DNA from: Palsa-744 sp036498265
GTDB taxonomy: Bacteria > Actinomycetota > Thermoleophilia > Solirubrobacterales > Solirubrobacteraceae
Reading direction: 5' to 3'
Assembly: GCA_036498265.1 (NCBI GenBank)
Contig: DASYFT010000007.1
Coordinates: forward strand, 1 to 64,000
DNA length: 64,000 bases
Position numbers and translations under genes: made by a program. Of this stretch, positions 48,045 to 56,474 are shown piece after piece (position 1 is the stretch's first letter; every line of letters begins with the position of its first letter). Under the pieces are notes generated by a model. That model was not told the DNA's origin. It saw only the letters and a list, made by a program, of their open reading frames with translations, and searched no databases.

Positions 48045-49418
48045 ATGCGACCGGCCGACGAGCACCTGAGGTATCACCTGACGACGTTCGGCTGCCAGAT
48101 GAACGAGCACGACTCGGAGCGGATGAAGGGGATGCTCGAGTCGCTCGGCTACGCCGAGGCGCCGGAGCGGGCGGACGCCGACCTGATCCTGTTCAACACC
48201 TGCTCGATCCGCGAGGCGGCCGACAGGCGCTTCATCTCCCATCTGGGCGAAGCGAGGCGCCTGAAGCGCGAAGCGCCCGGGAGGATCGTGGGGGTGGGGG
48301 GCTGCTGGGCGCAGTCGGTCAAGGATGAGGTCTTCCAGCGGTTTCCCTTCGTCGACGTCGCCTTCGGGCCGGGCCAGGTGCACAAGCTGGCCGAGTTCCT
48401 GACGAGCGATTCGCTGACCGCGCAGGGCTACTTCGAGTTCGAGGGGTTCACGGGACGGCTCCCGGCCCATCGTGCCCGGCCGTTCCAGGGGTGGCTGCAG
48501 ATCAGCGTGGGCTGCAACTGCGCGTGCTCGTACTGCATCGTGCCGTCCACTCGTGGACGCGAGGTGAGCCGGCCGCCGGATGAGCTGGTCGCCGAGGTCG
48601 AGGCGATGGCCGCCGAGGGCGTGCGGGAGGTGACGCTGCTCGGGCAGAACGTGAACTCCTACGGCCGCGACCTGCGCCTGCCGGCGCGGGCGGGAAGCGC
48701 GCGCGGGCGGACGACGTTCGCGGAGCTGCTGGCGCGACTGGATGCGATCGAGGGGATCGAGCGGATCCGCTACACCAGCCCGCACCCCAAGGACATGCGC
48801 GAGGACGTCATCCGCGCCCACGCGGAGCTGGCGAGCGTGTGCGAGCACATCCACCTGCCGCTGCAATCGGGCTCGAGCCGGATCCTCAAGGCGATGCGCC
48901 GGACCTATGACCGTGCGCGCTACCTGGACCGGGTGGCGCTGATCCGTGAGCACGTACCGGACGCGGCGCTGACGACGGACATAATCGTGGGCTTCCCGGG
49001 CGAGACGGAGGAGGACTTCACGCAGACGCTCGAGGTCGTCGAGGAGGTCGGCTACGACAGCGCGTTCACGTTCGTGTTCTCGCCGCGCCGCGGCACCGAG
49101 GCCGCGGAGCTCGCCGACGGTCTCGTCCCCCATCCGGTGAAGGTGGAGCGGATGGAGCGGCTCGTCGACCTCGTCCAGCGCAGGGCCCGCGAGCGCGCGG
49201 AGCGCTTCGTCGGCCGCAGCCTCGAGGTGCTCGTCGAAGGGCCCTCGCGTACCGACCCCGACCGGCTGCGGGGGCGCACGCGCCACAACAAGGTCGTGAA
49301 CTTCGCAGGCCTTGCGGCGCCGGGAGAGCTGACAGACGTGGACATCATGTCGGCGACCAGCCAGACGCTGTGGGGCGAGGAGCGTCTGCTGGCGCGATCG
49401 GGCGCCGCTCCGCGATGA
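48045..49418 (+). CDS. miaB: tRNA-2-methylthio-N6-dimethylallyladenosine synthase
   Basis: MiaB adds a methylthio group to isopentenyl-A37 of tRNA and so works on the product of MiaA, encoded 5 kb downstream. The product (457 residues) has the N-terminal 4Fe-4S domain (TFGCQMNEHDSERM, FNTCSIREAA, GGCWAQ), the radical SAM motif GCNCACSYCIVPSTRG (C-x3-C-x2-C), and a C-terminal TRAM domain. CATCCT 8 bases before ATG 48045 is a weak -10. It ends in an ATGA overlap with the dehydrogenase gene. Confidence 0.96.
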   Translation: MRPADEHLRYHLTTFGCQMNEHDSERMKGMLESLGYAEAPERADADLILFNTCSIREAADRRFISHLGEARRLKREAPGRIVGVGGCWAQSVKDEVFQRFPFVDVAFGPGQVHKLAEFLTSDSLTAQGYFEFEGFTGRLPAHRARPFQGWLQISVGCNCACSYCIVPSTRGREVSRPPDELVAEVEAMAAEGVREVTLLGQNVNSYGRDLRLPARAGSARGRTTFAELLARLDAIEGIERIRYTSPHPKDMREDVIRAHAELASVCEHIHLPLQSGSSRILKAMRRTYDRARYLDRVALIREHVPDAALTTDIIVGFPGETEEDFTQTLEVVEEVGYDSAFTFVFSPRRGTEAAELADGLVPHPVKVERMERLVDLVQRRARERAERFVGRSLEVLVEGPSRTDPDRLRGRTRHNKVVNFAGLAAPGELTDVDIMSATSQTLWGEERLLARSGAAPR

Positions 49419-50518
49419 GGATCCGCGCGGCCGTGCTCGAGCGCTTCGCCGAGCCCCTGGTCGTGCAGGACGTCGAGCTGGCGGAGCCGCGGGCGGGCGA
49501 GGTCCTGGTCAGGCTCCACGCCTGCGGCGTCTGCCACACCGACATGTACACCGCGTCGGGCGTCGACCCCTCCGGCTACGCGCCCACGGTGCTCGGCCAC
49601 GAGGGCGCCGGGGTCGTGGAGCGCTGCGGCGATGGGGTCTCGCTCGTGCGTGAGGGCGACCACGTGGTGACGCTGTTCTCGCCGCAGTGCGGAGAGTGCG
49701 TGCACTGCCGCAGCGAGCTGACCAACCTCTGCCTGACGATCCGCGAGCAGCAGAACCTCGGCCACCTGCCGGATGGCACGACGCGCCTCAGCCGCGACGG
49801 CGAGCCGCTCCGGCACTTCATGGGCACCTCGACATTCGCGCAGTACACGGTGATGCCCGAGATCGCGCTGGCGCGGATCGACAGCGAGGCGCCGCTCGAC
49901 CGCGCGTGCCTGTTCGCATGCGGACTGTCGACCGGCCTCGGCGCGGCGATTCGCACGGCGCAGGTGCGCGCCGGCTCGACGTGCGCGGTCTTCGGCGCAG
50001 GGATGGTCGGCCTGGGCGCCGTCGCGGGCTGCCGCCTGCAGGGCGCCGAGCGGATCGTGTGCGTGGACCTCGAGACGGCGCGCCTCGAGCTGGCGCGGGG
50101 CCAGGGCGCCACGGACACGCTGCTGGGCGGCCCCGACACCGTGGAGCGGATCCTCGAGATGACGGGCGGGTTCGGCGCCGACTACACGTTCGAGGCGACG
50201 GGAAGCGTCGCCGTGATGCGCCAGGCGGTGGAGTCGGCGCGGATGGGCTGGGGGCTGTGCACGGTGTGTGGCGTGGCGGGCAGAGGGGAGACGCTCGACG
50301 TGGTGCCGCGACTGCTGATCACCGGACGCCGCGTGTGCGGATCATCGTTCGGTGGCCTGAAGGGCCGAGACGACGTGCCGCGGCTGGTCGACCGCTACAT
50401 GGCCGGTGACATCGACGTGGACCCGTTCATCTCCCACCGCCTCAGCCTCGACGAGGTCAACCGCGGCTTCGAGCTGATGGAGGCCCAAGACGGCATCCGC
50501 AGCGTGATCGAGCTCTAG
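49415..50518 (+). CDS. Zinc-dependent class III-type alcohol dehydrogenase
   Basis: The product (367 residues) is a medium-chain dehydrogenase with catalytic zinc ligands in HACGVCHTDMYTASG and GHEGAGVVE, the structural zinc loop CGECVHCRSELTNLC (C-x2-C-x2-C-x7-C), and a Rossmann NAD site (CAVFGAGMVGLGAVAG). It looks like the S-(hydroxymethyl)glutathione/mycothiol dehydrogenase and NDMA-dependent alcohol dehydrogenase group. The cofactor thiol of this organism cannot be told from the window. It is translationally coupled to miaB by ATGA, a combination with no obvious pathway link. Confidence 0.92.
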   Translation: MRIRAAVLERFAEPLVVQDVELAEPRAGEVLVRLHACGVCHTDMYTASGVDPSGYAPTVLGHEGAGVVERCGDGVSLVREGDHVVTLFSPQCGECVHCRSELTNLCLTIREQQNLGHLPDGTTRLSRDGEPLRHFMGTSTFAQYTVMPEIALARIDSEAPLDRACLFACGLSTGLGAAIRTAQVRAGSTCAVFGAGMVGLGAVAGCRLQGAERIVCVDLETARLELARGQGATDTLLGGPDTVERILEMTGGFGADYTFEATGSVAVMRQAVESARMGWGLCTVCGVAGRGETLDVVPRLLITGRRVCGSSFGGLKGRDDVPRLVDRYMAGDIDVDPFISHRLSLDEVNRGFELMEAQDGIRSVIEL

Positions 50519-50582
50519 GGGACGAGGCCCGGGGGCGCCCGGCCGGCGCGCCGGCGAGCGCCGTCCGAGGTCGCCGGGGGCT

Positions 50583-50912
50583 CTACTGGTAGGTCGGCGT
50601 CGGGCCCGGCCCGCTGTAGCCGGAGCCGGTGTTGGGGGAGCCCTGGGTCCCCGCGCCCGAGGAGGAGCCCATGTTGGGGCAGTTGTGCCCGCTCCGCGAG
50701 GGGGATTTGGGGGTGGATTTGGGCGCCGGCGCCGGGGTGGTGGGCGTGGTGCTGGTGGAGGCGACGGGCGCCTGCGAGCCGCTGCCCGAAGCGGCGTCGC
50801 CGCTCGCCGGGGCACCGGGGGAGGCCGAGGCGCCGGCGATGCCGGCCGCGGCGCCGCCCGTCGCGATCGCGCCCGCGACCATCGTTGCGCCGAGCATCTT
50901 GGAGATGTGCAT
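50583..50912 (-). CDS. Small secreted Pro/Thr/Ser/Gly-rich protein
   Basis: The product (109 residues) begins at ATG 50912 with a clear AGGAGG (complement of 50920-50925). Residues 1-30 form a signal peptide (LGATMVAGAIATGGAAAGIAGASAS). The mature part is low-complexity, rich in Ser, Gly, Thr and Pro, with one cysteine near the C terminus. No family is recognised. A TACGTT hexamer upstream on the minus strand could be its -10. Confidence 0.6.
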   Translation of the reverse strand: MHISKMLGATMVAGAIATGGAAAGIAGASASPGAPASGDAASGSGSQAPVASTSTTPTTPAPAPKSTPKSPSRSGHNCPNMGSSSGAGTQGSPNTGSGYSGPGPTPTYQ

Positions 50913-51050
50913 TGGTGAACCTCCTGGTCGATCTGCTGCTCTGCGAGCATGGTCCCTCGCCCGGGTAAGCGTGGGCACACGGCAACGTAGGGACTTCGTA
51001 AGAAGATGGGGCGGCCCGGCTCGATGAAGTCGCCGGCGCAGGCGACTGCT

Positions 51051-51482
51051 ATGACTGGCCGCTTGCCCACAAGCCGCCTGCGCCATGGAACACGGGAGGA
51101 CCTCGAAGCCGTGCTCGAGCTGTGGGCGCGGGCCGATGCGACTGCGACGGTCACGGACAGCGTGGAGGCGTTGGGGCTGCTGCTCGACGCCGACCCGGAA
51201 GCGCTGCTCCTGGCGGAAGTGGACGGCAGGGTCGTCGGGTCCGTGATCGCCGCCTGGAACGGCTGGCGGGGCAGCTTCTACCGCCTGGCGGTCGACCCTC
51301 GGCACCGGCGGCGCGGGCTGGGCACACGGCTGGTGAGCTTCGGCGAGCAGCGGCTGCGCGCTCGAGGCGCCGCGCGGATCGACGCGCTCGCCGCGACGGA
51401 CGAGCCGGTGGCGAGGCGGTTCTGGGAGACCTGCGGCTATGGGAGCCAACCCGAGCGGACTCGCTACGTGCGCAACTTCTGA
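51051..51482 (+). CDS. GNAT-family N-acetyltransferase
   Basis: The product (143 residues) has the GNAT fold: TSRLRHGTREDLEAVLELWARAD, LLAEVDGRVVGSVIAAWNGWRGSFYRLAVDPRHRRRGLGTRLVSFGEQRL (the RRRGLGTRL acetyl-CoA loop) and FWETCGYGSQPERTRYVR. The substrate is unknown. The start is uncertain: ATG 51006, ATG 51024, ATG 51051 and TTG 51063 are all in frame. The last has TATGAC 7 bases before it, which would suit a leaderless start. Confidence 0.85.
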   Translation: MTGRLPTSRLRHGTREDLEAVLELWARADATATVTDSVEALGLLLDADPEALLLAEVDGRVVGSVIAAWNGWRGSFYRLAVDPRHRRRGLGTRLVSFGEQRLRARGAARIDALAATDEPVARRFWETCGYGSQPERTRYVRNF

Positions 51483-51552
51483 GCGGGGTGCGATGGCAGT
51501 CTCCGGGAATCGGCGCCGGGGCAGTGGCCGGCGTGCCCGTCCTCCAGCTGTG

Positions 51553-51566
51553 CGAACATACGTTCG
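51553..51566. promoter_or_regulatory. LexA-type SOS box over the radical SAM gene start
   Basis: CGAACATACGTTCG has perfect CGAAC/GTTCG arms around four bases and differs by one base from the classical Gram-positive LexA site CGAACATATGTTCG. Its last G is the first base of the GTG start codon at 51566. The likely -10 hexamer GAACAT (51554-51559, 6 bases before the start) lies inside it, so bound LexA would block initiation. Confidence 0.75.
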
Positions 51567-52588
51567 TGCGATGGAGCAACCTAACCGAGAGCTCTGAGGA
51601 GCAGCGTCATCTGCCGGGGTATCGCGATCCCGCCGCCGTGCGCCGCTTCGAGGCGCCCGAGGCCCTGGACACGCGCTTCTACGAGGTGCACGCCAGGTCG
51701 GTTCTCAACCGCGTCCCCGAGAAGTCCCGGATGCCCTTCCGCTGGACGATCAACCCCTATAGGGGATGCGCCCACGCCTGCGTCTACTGCTTCGCGCGGC
51801 CGACGCACACGTACCTCGACTTCGACGCGGGCCGTGACTTCGAGAAGGAGATCGTGGTCAAGGTCAACGCTCCCGAGGTGCTCAGGGCCGAGCTTGCACG
51901 AAGCTCCTGGAAGCACGAGCACGTGGCGCTGGGGACGAACACGGACCCGTACCAGTGGGTCGAGGGGCGCTACAAGCTGATGCCGGGCATCTGGGAGGCG
52001 CTGCGCGACGCGTCCAATCCCTGCTCGGTGCTCACGAAGTCACCGCTGCTGCTGCGCGACATGGACCTGATGCTGGAGATCGCGCGGCGGAGCGCCTTCA
52101 GCGCCTGCCTGTCGATCCCGACGCTGGACGAGAAGGCGTGGCGGTCGACGGAGCCGCACACCCCGAACCCGCGTGCGCGGCTCGAGGCGGTGGCCGAGCT
52201 CAACCGGGCAGGGATCCCGACGGGTGTCCTGATCGCCCCCCTGATGCCGGGAATCAACGACTCCCCGCATCAGGTGGAGCCGCTGCTCGAGCTGGCCGCC
52301 GAGGCCGGTGCGACGAGCGTCGCCGGTGTCGCCCTGCACCTGCGCGGCGAGGTGCGTGGGGTGTTCATGGACTGGCTGAACGCGCAGCGGCCGGATCTCG
52401 TGCCTCGTTACAAGGAGCTCTACCGACGCGGTGCCTACGCGCCACGGGAGGAACGGGATCGCCTCTCGCGGCTCGTGCGCCGCGGCGTCAGACCCGGCTC
52501 CTTCTGGCGCGGGGGCCCCACCAGGACGGGGCACGAGCAGTCAGAGGAGCTCCCCCCGCCGCCGGTGCGCCAGGGAACGCTGTTTTGA
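51566..52588 (+). CDS. Radical SAM protein, SplB-like (Rv2578c family)
   Basis: The product (340 residues) has the radical SAM cluster cysteines Cys68, Cys72 and Cys75 in NPYRGCAHACVYCFARPTH. It also shows the family segments YLDFDAGRDFEKEIVVKVNAPEVLRAEL, ALGTNTDPYQWVEGRYKLMPGIWEAL, VLTKSPLLLRD and PHTPNPRARLEAVAELNRAGIPTGVLIAPLMPGIND. This group is distantly related to spore photoproduct lyase; its reaction is not established. GTG 51566 gives MRWSNL, the MRW start I recall for family members. A LexA-type palindrome covers the promoter and start codon, pointing to a role in DNA damage. Confidence 0.88.
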   Translation: MRWSNLTESSEEQRHLPGYRDPAAVRRFEAPEALDTRFYEVHARSVLNRVPEKSRMPFRWTINPYRGCAHACVYCFARPTHTYLDFDAGRDFEKEIVVKVNAPEVLRAELARSSWKHEHVALGTNTDPYQWVEGRYKLMPGIWEALRDASNPCSVLTKSPLLLRDMDLMLEIARRSAFSACLSIPTLDEKAWRSTEPHTPNPRARLEAVAELNRAGIPTGVLIAPLMPGINDSPHQVEPLLELAAEAGATSVAGVALHLRGEVRGVFMDWLNAQRPDLVPRYKELYRRGAYAPREERDRLSRLVRRGVRPGSFWRGGPTRTGHEQSEELPPPPVRQGTLF

Positions 52589-52714
52589 TCGACGCGGCTC
52601 TCAACGGGGACGCAGCGGGTCTTTGCGCCTAATCCACCAAGGCGTCCCGCACGAGTCCGACGTTGTGCTCAGAGATGCGCCCTCACCGCAGTTCCCGGCC
52701 CCGGTGGGCCTGCC

Positions 52715-53506
52715 TCAGCGCTTCTCGCGCTGGCCCTCCTCCATCTGACGTGTGATCTCGTGCGAGCCGAGCCTGCGCGCCACGCTCGCGGCCAGCTCGG
52801 GCGCGAGGCTGCCGAAGATGGCGCCGGCGCGCAGCGGGAGCGGAGCGACGTCTACCTCGCCGCGATCGTGCTCGATCGCGCGCACTACGGCCTTGGCGAC
52901 GTCGTCCGGGGTTCGGGTTCCCACACCGGGGGGGAGGCTCACTTCAGCCTCGGCGAACATGCCGGCGTCGCGGATGAAGCCTGGGAACACGGTTGAGACC
53001 CCGACGCCCGCGCCGCGCAGGTCGGACCGCAGCGCCGAGGCGAACCCGCGCAGCCCGTACTTCGTCGCGTTGTAGATCGCCGTGCCCGGAGTGGCGGTCT
53101 TGCCCGCAAGCGAGGACATGAACAGGAGATGACCCCGGCGACGCGAGACCATGCCCGGCGCGAGCTCGTGGGCGAGCACGATCGGAGCGCGCAGGTTGAC
53201 GTCCAGCGCGCGGTCGATCTCCGCGACGGAGAAGGAGTCGAGCGTTCCTGCGGCGGGGAGCGCGGCGTTGGCCACCAGGATGTCCACCTCGCCTGCGTCG
53301 CGGACGAGCTGCTCGAGCTGCTCGGGCACGCACAGGTCGACCACGAGCGTCCGGGCGCCGAGCTCGGCGGCCAGCTCGTCCAGGACGCCGGAGCGGCGGC
53401 CGGTCAGGATGAGCTTCCCGCCACGCGCCGCCAGACTGCGGGCGATCGCGTGGCCGATTCCTCCGCTGGCGCCGGTGAGCAGGACGGTGCAACCAGAGAT
53501 CTGCAC
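52715..53506 (-). CDS. Short-chain dehydrogenase/reductase
   Basis: The product (263 residues) has the SDR cofactor motif VLLTGASGGIGHAIARSLAARG, the NAxL-type segment LVANAALPAAG, the catalytic MSSLAGKTATPGTAIYNATKYGLRGF (S, YxxxK), and a C-terminal part with VSTVFPGFIRDAGM. The substrate is unknown. GTG 53506 is chosen because TAGGCT precedes it by 8 bases and it gives the usual SDR N terminus. The start lies only 19 bases from the divergent miaA start. Confidence 0.92.
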   Translation of the reverse strand: MQISGCTVLLTGASGGIGHAIARSLAARGGKLILTGRRSGVLDELAAELGARTLVVDLCVPEQLEQLVRDAGEVDILVANAALPAAGTLDSFSVAEIDRALDVNLRAPIVLAHELAPGMVSRRRGHLLFMSSLAGKTATPGTAIYNATKYGLRGFASALRSDLRGAGVGVSTVFPGFIRDAGMFAEAEVSLPPGVGTRTPDDVAKAVVRAIEHDRGEVDVAPLPLRAGAIFGSLAPELAASVARRLGSHEITRQMEEGQREKR

Positions 53507-53513
53507 TAGCTGT

Positions 53514-53520
53514 GAGCCTA
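53514..53520. promoter_or_regulatory. Overlapping back-to-back -10 elements for the SDR gene and miaA
   Basis: The seven bases GAGCCTA read as TAGGCT on the minus strand (8 bases before the SDR GTG at 53506). On the plus strand they read GAGCCT (6 bases before the miaA ATG at 53526). Only 19 bases separate the two start codons, so both mRNAs would be leaderless. Confidence 0.5.
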
Positions 53521-53525
53521 TCCGC

Positions 53526-54425
53526 ATGCGGATCATCGCGCTGTTCGGCCCGACAGGCGTCGGCAAGACCTCCGTGGCGCTCGCCCTGGCCACTCTGCTG
53601 CGCGAGCGCGGCGAGGACCCGGTGGCCGTGTCGGCGGACGCGCTGCAGGTCTATGAGGGCCTCGAGACGCTCACCGGCGTGGCCGCGCCGGCCGAACGCT
53701 CGCTGCTCGAACACCGGCTCGTCTCGTTTCTGCCGATCGACGCGACGTTCAGCGTCGGCCAGTACGCCGAGCTCGCCCACGCGGAGATCGACGGCCTGCT
53801 GGCCGGCGGCAGGAGGCCGGTGGTCGTGGGCGGCACGGGCCTCTACCTGCGGGCGGCTCTCACGGAGCTCGACCTGCGCCCGCCGCCGCCCGAGGGCCTG
53901 CGCGAGCACTGGAGCGGTGAGCTCGAGAGGCGCGGGCCGGTGCGCCTGCACGCGCAGCTGTCCGAGCTCGCGCCGTGGGCTGCGGCCGAGATCGACCCGA
54001 ACGACCGTCAGCGTGTGGTGCGAGCGCTCGAGCTGCTCGATCTCGGCGAGCTCGAGCCGCCGGAGGGGCCGTCGCAGCTGTGGAGCGAGGAGCTGCGTCA
54101 CCCGACGCTGCTGGCGGGCCTGACGATGGACCGCGAGGCGCTCTACGCGGCGATCGACGCCCGCGTTGAGGCCATGATCGCCGCGGGCGCCGCGGAGGAG
54201 GTCCGCAGGGCACACGCCGCCGGGGCGTCGGAGACGGCCCGCAAGGCGCTCGGCTTCGAGGAGCTGCTCAGGGGAGACGTGGACGGGATGAAGCGCCGCA
54301 CGCGCAACTACGCCAAGCGCCAGCTGACGTGGATGCGGAAGCTGGCCGGCGTCCGCGTGGTCGACGTGACCGGTCGCGATCCGGCCACGGTGGCGCGCGA
54401 GATCCTAGACTCCGGCGCTCGATGA
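53526..54425 (+). CDS. miaA: tRNA dimethylallyltransferase
   Basis: MiaA adds the isopentenyl group to A37 of tRNAs reading UNN codons. The product (299 residues) has the P-loop ALFGPTGVGKTSVALALA, SADALQVYEGLETLTG, PVVVGGTGLYLRAAL, and DRQRVVRALELLDL, with the C-terminal KRRTRNYAKRQLTWMRKL. Start ATG 53526. It is coupled to dapF by ATGA. Confidence 0.95.
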   Translation: MRIIALFGPTGVGKTSVALALATLLRERGEDPVAVSADALQVYEGLETLTGVAAPAERSLLEHRLVSFLPIDATFSVGQYAELAHAEIDGLLAGGRRPVVVGGTGLYLRAALTELDLRPPPPEGLREHWSGELERRGPVRLHAQLSELAPWAAAEIDPNDRQRVVRALELLDLGELEPPEGPSQLWSEELRHPTLLAGLTMDREALYAAIDARVEAMIAAGAAEEVRRAHAAGASETARKALGFEELLRGDVDGMKRRTRNYAKRQLTWMRKLAGVRVVDVTGRDPATVAREILDSGAR

Positions 54426-55303
54426 GGTTCGAGAAGTGGCAGGCGCTCGGGAACGACTATCTGATCATCGAGCGGGATGAGCTCCCGTTCGAGCTGACGC
54501 CCGCGCGCATCCGGCGGCTCTGCGAGGGCCATTTCGGCGTGTTCGCAGATGGCGTCCTGGTCCTGGCGGCGCCGGAGGACCCGACCAACGTGGCCGACCT
54601 GCGGATCTTCAACCCCGACGGTTCCGAGGCCGCGCTGTCGGGCAACGGAGCGCGCGAGGCCATCATGTACCTGCGCCGGCGCGGGTGGACCGATCAGGAC
54701 TCGTTCTCGATCGCGACCGCCGCCGGTGTCATCCGCCCGACGATCACCGGCCCGGATACCTGCACGGTTGACATGGGCAGCGCTTCACTCTCCTCCGCCG
54801 ACTTCCCGGCGGGCGCACCGGACGGCCTCGGCGAGGTGGAGTCCGACGGGCGGCGGTGGTCCTTCCGCCATGTTTGGATCGGCAACCCGCAATGCGCGAT
54901 CCACGTGGGGTCACGCGCCCGGCTCGAGGAGCTGGACCTCGGCGCGATCGGACCGGCGATCGAAGCGGACGCCCAGTTCCCCAATCGCACGAACGTGTCG
55001 TGGTACAGCGAGCTCGAGCCGGCGCCGGGCGATGGCCGGGCGCGCATCCGCGCCCGGATCTTCGAGCGCGGGGTGGGGGAGACGCTCTCCTCGGGAACGG
55101 GGGCGAGCGGCGCGGCGATCGCGCATCTGCAGGAACGCGGCGCGCAGACCCGTGACGGGCGGGTCGTCGTGCTGCTCGACGGCGGCGAGCTGGAGGTCGA
55201 GGTGGGGGAGGACCTGCGGGTCAACCTGACAGGCTGGGCAAGGCCCGTGTTCGAAGGCCGCCTGAGCGAAGACTTCACAAAGGAGCTGCATGAGACCGAG
55301 TAG
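54422..55303 (+). CDS. dapF: Diaminopimelate epimerase homologue with both catalytic cysteines replaced by serine
   Basis: DapF converts LL- to meso-diaminopimelate with two active-site cysteines. The product (293 residues, normal length) has the two-domain fold and landmarks FEKWQALGNDYLIIE, FNPDGSEAALSGNGAREA, GNPQCAIHV and RGVGETLSSGTGASGAA. At the first catalytic position the usual CGNG is Ser73-GNG, and at the second the usual ACGTGAC is SSGTGAS (Ser224). Thus both thiols are gone while the flanking loops are kept. It may be an epimerase with altered chemistry, an inactive or regulatory paralogue, or another PhzF-fold isomerase. It is coupled to miaA upstream and overlaps dapL by 14 bases. 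Confidence 0.85.
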   Translation: MRFEKWQALGNDYLIIERDELPFELTPARIRRLCEGHFGVFADGVLVLAAPEDPTNVADLRIFNPDGSEAALSGNGAREAIMYLRRRGWTDQDSFSIATAAGVIRPTITGPDTCTVDMGSASLSSADFPAGAPDGLGEVESDGRRWSFRHVWIGNPQCAIHVGSRARLEELDLGAIGPAIEADAQFPNRTNVSWYSELEPAPGDGRARIRARIFERGVGETLSSGTGASGAAIAHLQERGAQTRDGRVVVLLDGGELEVEVGEDLRVNLTGWARPVFEGRLSEDFTKELHETE

Positions 55304-56462
55304 TCGCCTGGATCGCATCCCGCCGTACGCGTTCGCCCAGCTGGAGGCGAAGATCGCGCAGAAGCGCGCGGCGGGGATCGACGTGATCAGCCTCGGCATC
55401 GGCGACCCGGACCGACCGACGCCGCCGCTGATCGTCGAGGCCATGCAGGAGGCGGTGACCGAGCCGGAGACCCACCGGTATCCCTCCAACCGCGGCCGGG
55501 AGGACTTCCGCGGCGCCGTCCGTGACTTCTATGAGCGCCGCTTCGATGTCGGCCTGGACCCGGCCTCGGAGATCATCCCCGCGATCGGCGCGAAGGAGGC
55601 GATCTTCAACCTCAACCTCGCGTTCCTCGACCCGGGCGACTACGCGCTGGCCGCGGACCCGGGCTACCCCGTCTACACCGGGGGCCCGTGGCTCGCCGGC
55701 GGTGAGCCCGTGCTGATGGCCCTCGAGCCTGAGCACGGCTTCGCCCCCGACCTGGACGGGATCGAGGAGGAGGTCGCGCGGCGGGCGAAGCTGATGTTCC
55801 TGAACTACCCGAACAACCCGACCGGCGCGGTGGTGCCGGAGGGCTTCTTCGAGCGGGTGGTCGAGTTCGCGCGCGCCCACGACATACTCGTCGTCCACGA
55901 CAATGCGTACTCGGAGATCGCCTTCGACGGCTACCGAGCGCCGTCGTTCCTTGCGACCCCCGGCGCCAAGGAGGTGGGCATCGAGGTCTTCTCGCTGTCC
56001 AAGGGGTACAACATGACCGGCTGGCGCTGCGCGGTCGTGGTCGGCAACTCCGAGGCCCTCGAGACCTACTGGCGGCTGAAGACGAACATCGACTCGGGGC
56101 TGTTCGAGGCGGTCCAGCTCGCCGGGGTGGCGGCACTGTCACCGGACGCCGACGCCGAGGTGGCGTCGATGAACGAGCTCTACCGCCGCCGCCGCGACCT
56201 CGTGTGCGAGGCACTGCGAGGGATCGGGGTGCGCGTGCGCCCGCCGCACGGCACGATCTACGTGTGGGCCCCCGTGCCCGAGGGCTTCGCGAGCTCCGCG
56301 GCCTACTGCGAGCATGTGCTCGAGCAGGCAGCCGTGGTGCTCTCGCCGGGCGCGATCTACGGTCCCGCGGGAGAGGGCTGGTTCCGGATCTCGCTGACGA
56401 CCCCCGACGACCGGCTGACGGAGGCGGTGGAGCGCCTCGGCGCCCTCGCCGAGAGGTCCTAG
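55290..56462 (+). CDS. dapL: LL-diaminopimelate aminotransferase-type PLP enzyme
   Basis: DapL makes LL-diaminopimelate directly from tetrahydrodipicolinate. The product (390 residues) is a class I/II aminotransferase with SLGIGDPDRPTPPLIVEAM, YPSNRGREDFRGAVRDFY, the LNYPNNPTGAV motif, DNAYSEIAFDGY, and the PLP lysine K238 in SLSKGYNMTGWR. The GIGDPD, GRxxFR and SKGYNMTGWR pattern fits the DapL group. Broader aspartate-type aminotransferases share much of it. Overlap with dapF supports a DAP role. Start ATG 55290 follows AAGGAG. Confidence 0.85.
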   Translation: MRPSSRLDRIPPYAFAQLEAKIAQKRAAGIDVISLGIGDPDRPTPPLIVEAMQEAVTEPETHRYPSNRGREDFRGAVRDFYERRFDVGLDPASEIIPAIGAKEAIFNLNLAFLDPGDYALAADPGYPVYTGGPWLAGGEPVLMALEPEHGFAPDLDGIEEEVARRAKLMFLNYPNNPTGAVVPEGFFERVVEFARAHDILVVHDNAYSEIAFDGYRAPSFLATPGAKEVGIEVFSLSKGYNMTGWRCAVVVGNSEALETYWRLKTNIDSGLFEAVQLAGVAALSPDADAEVASMNELYRRRRDLVCEALRGIGVRVRPPHGTIYVWAPVPEGFASSAAYCEHVLEQAAVVLSPGAIYGPAGEGWFRISLTTPDDRLTEAVERLGALAERS

Positions 56463-56465
56463 ACT
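56460..56465 (+). promoter_or_regulatory. -10 element overlapping the dapL stop codon
   Basis: TAGACT begins with the TAG stop of dapL and ends 9 bases before the hflX ATG at 56475. The same hexamer serves mihF. Confidence 0.45.
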
Positions 56466-56474
56466 GGATGGTGA

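Noticed and set aside
50519..50582. GC-rich hairpin after the alcohol dehydrogenase gene as a terminator
   Set aside because: Several GC-only inverted repeats are possible, but no T-tract follows and chance pairing is likely at this base composition.
51571..51597. Eight-codon frame (MEQPNREL) with TACGTT 6 bases upstream, inside the radical SAM gene start
   Set aside because: It would need the true gene to start later than the conserved MRW N terminus. The palindrome explains the TACGTT bases.
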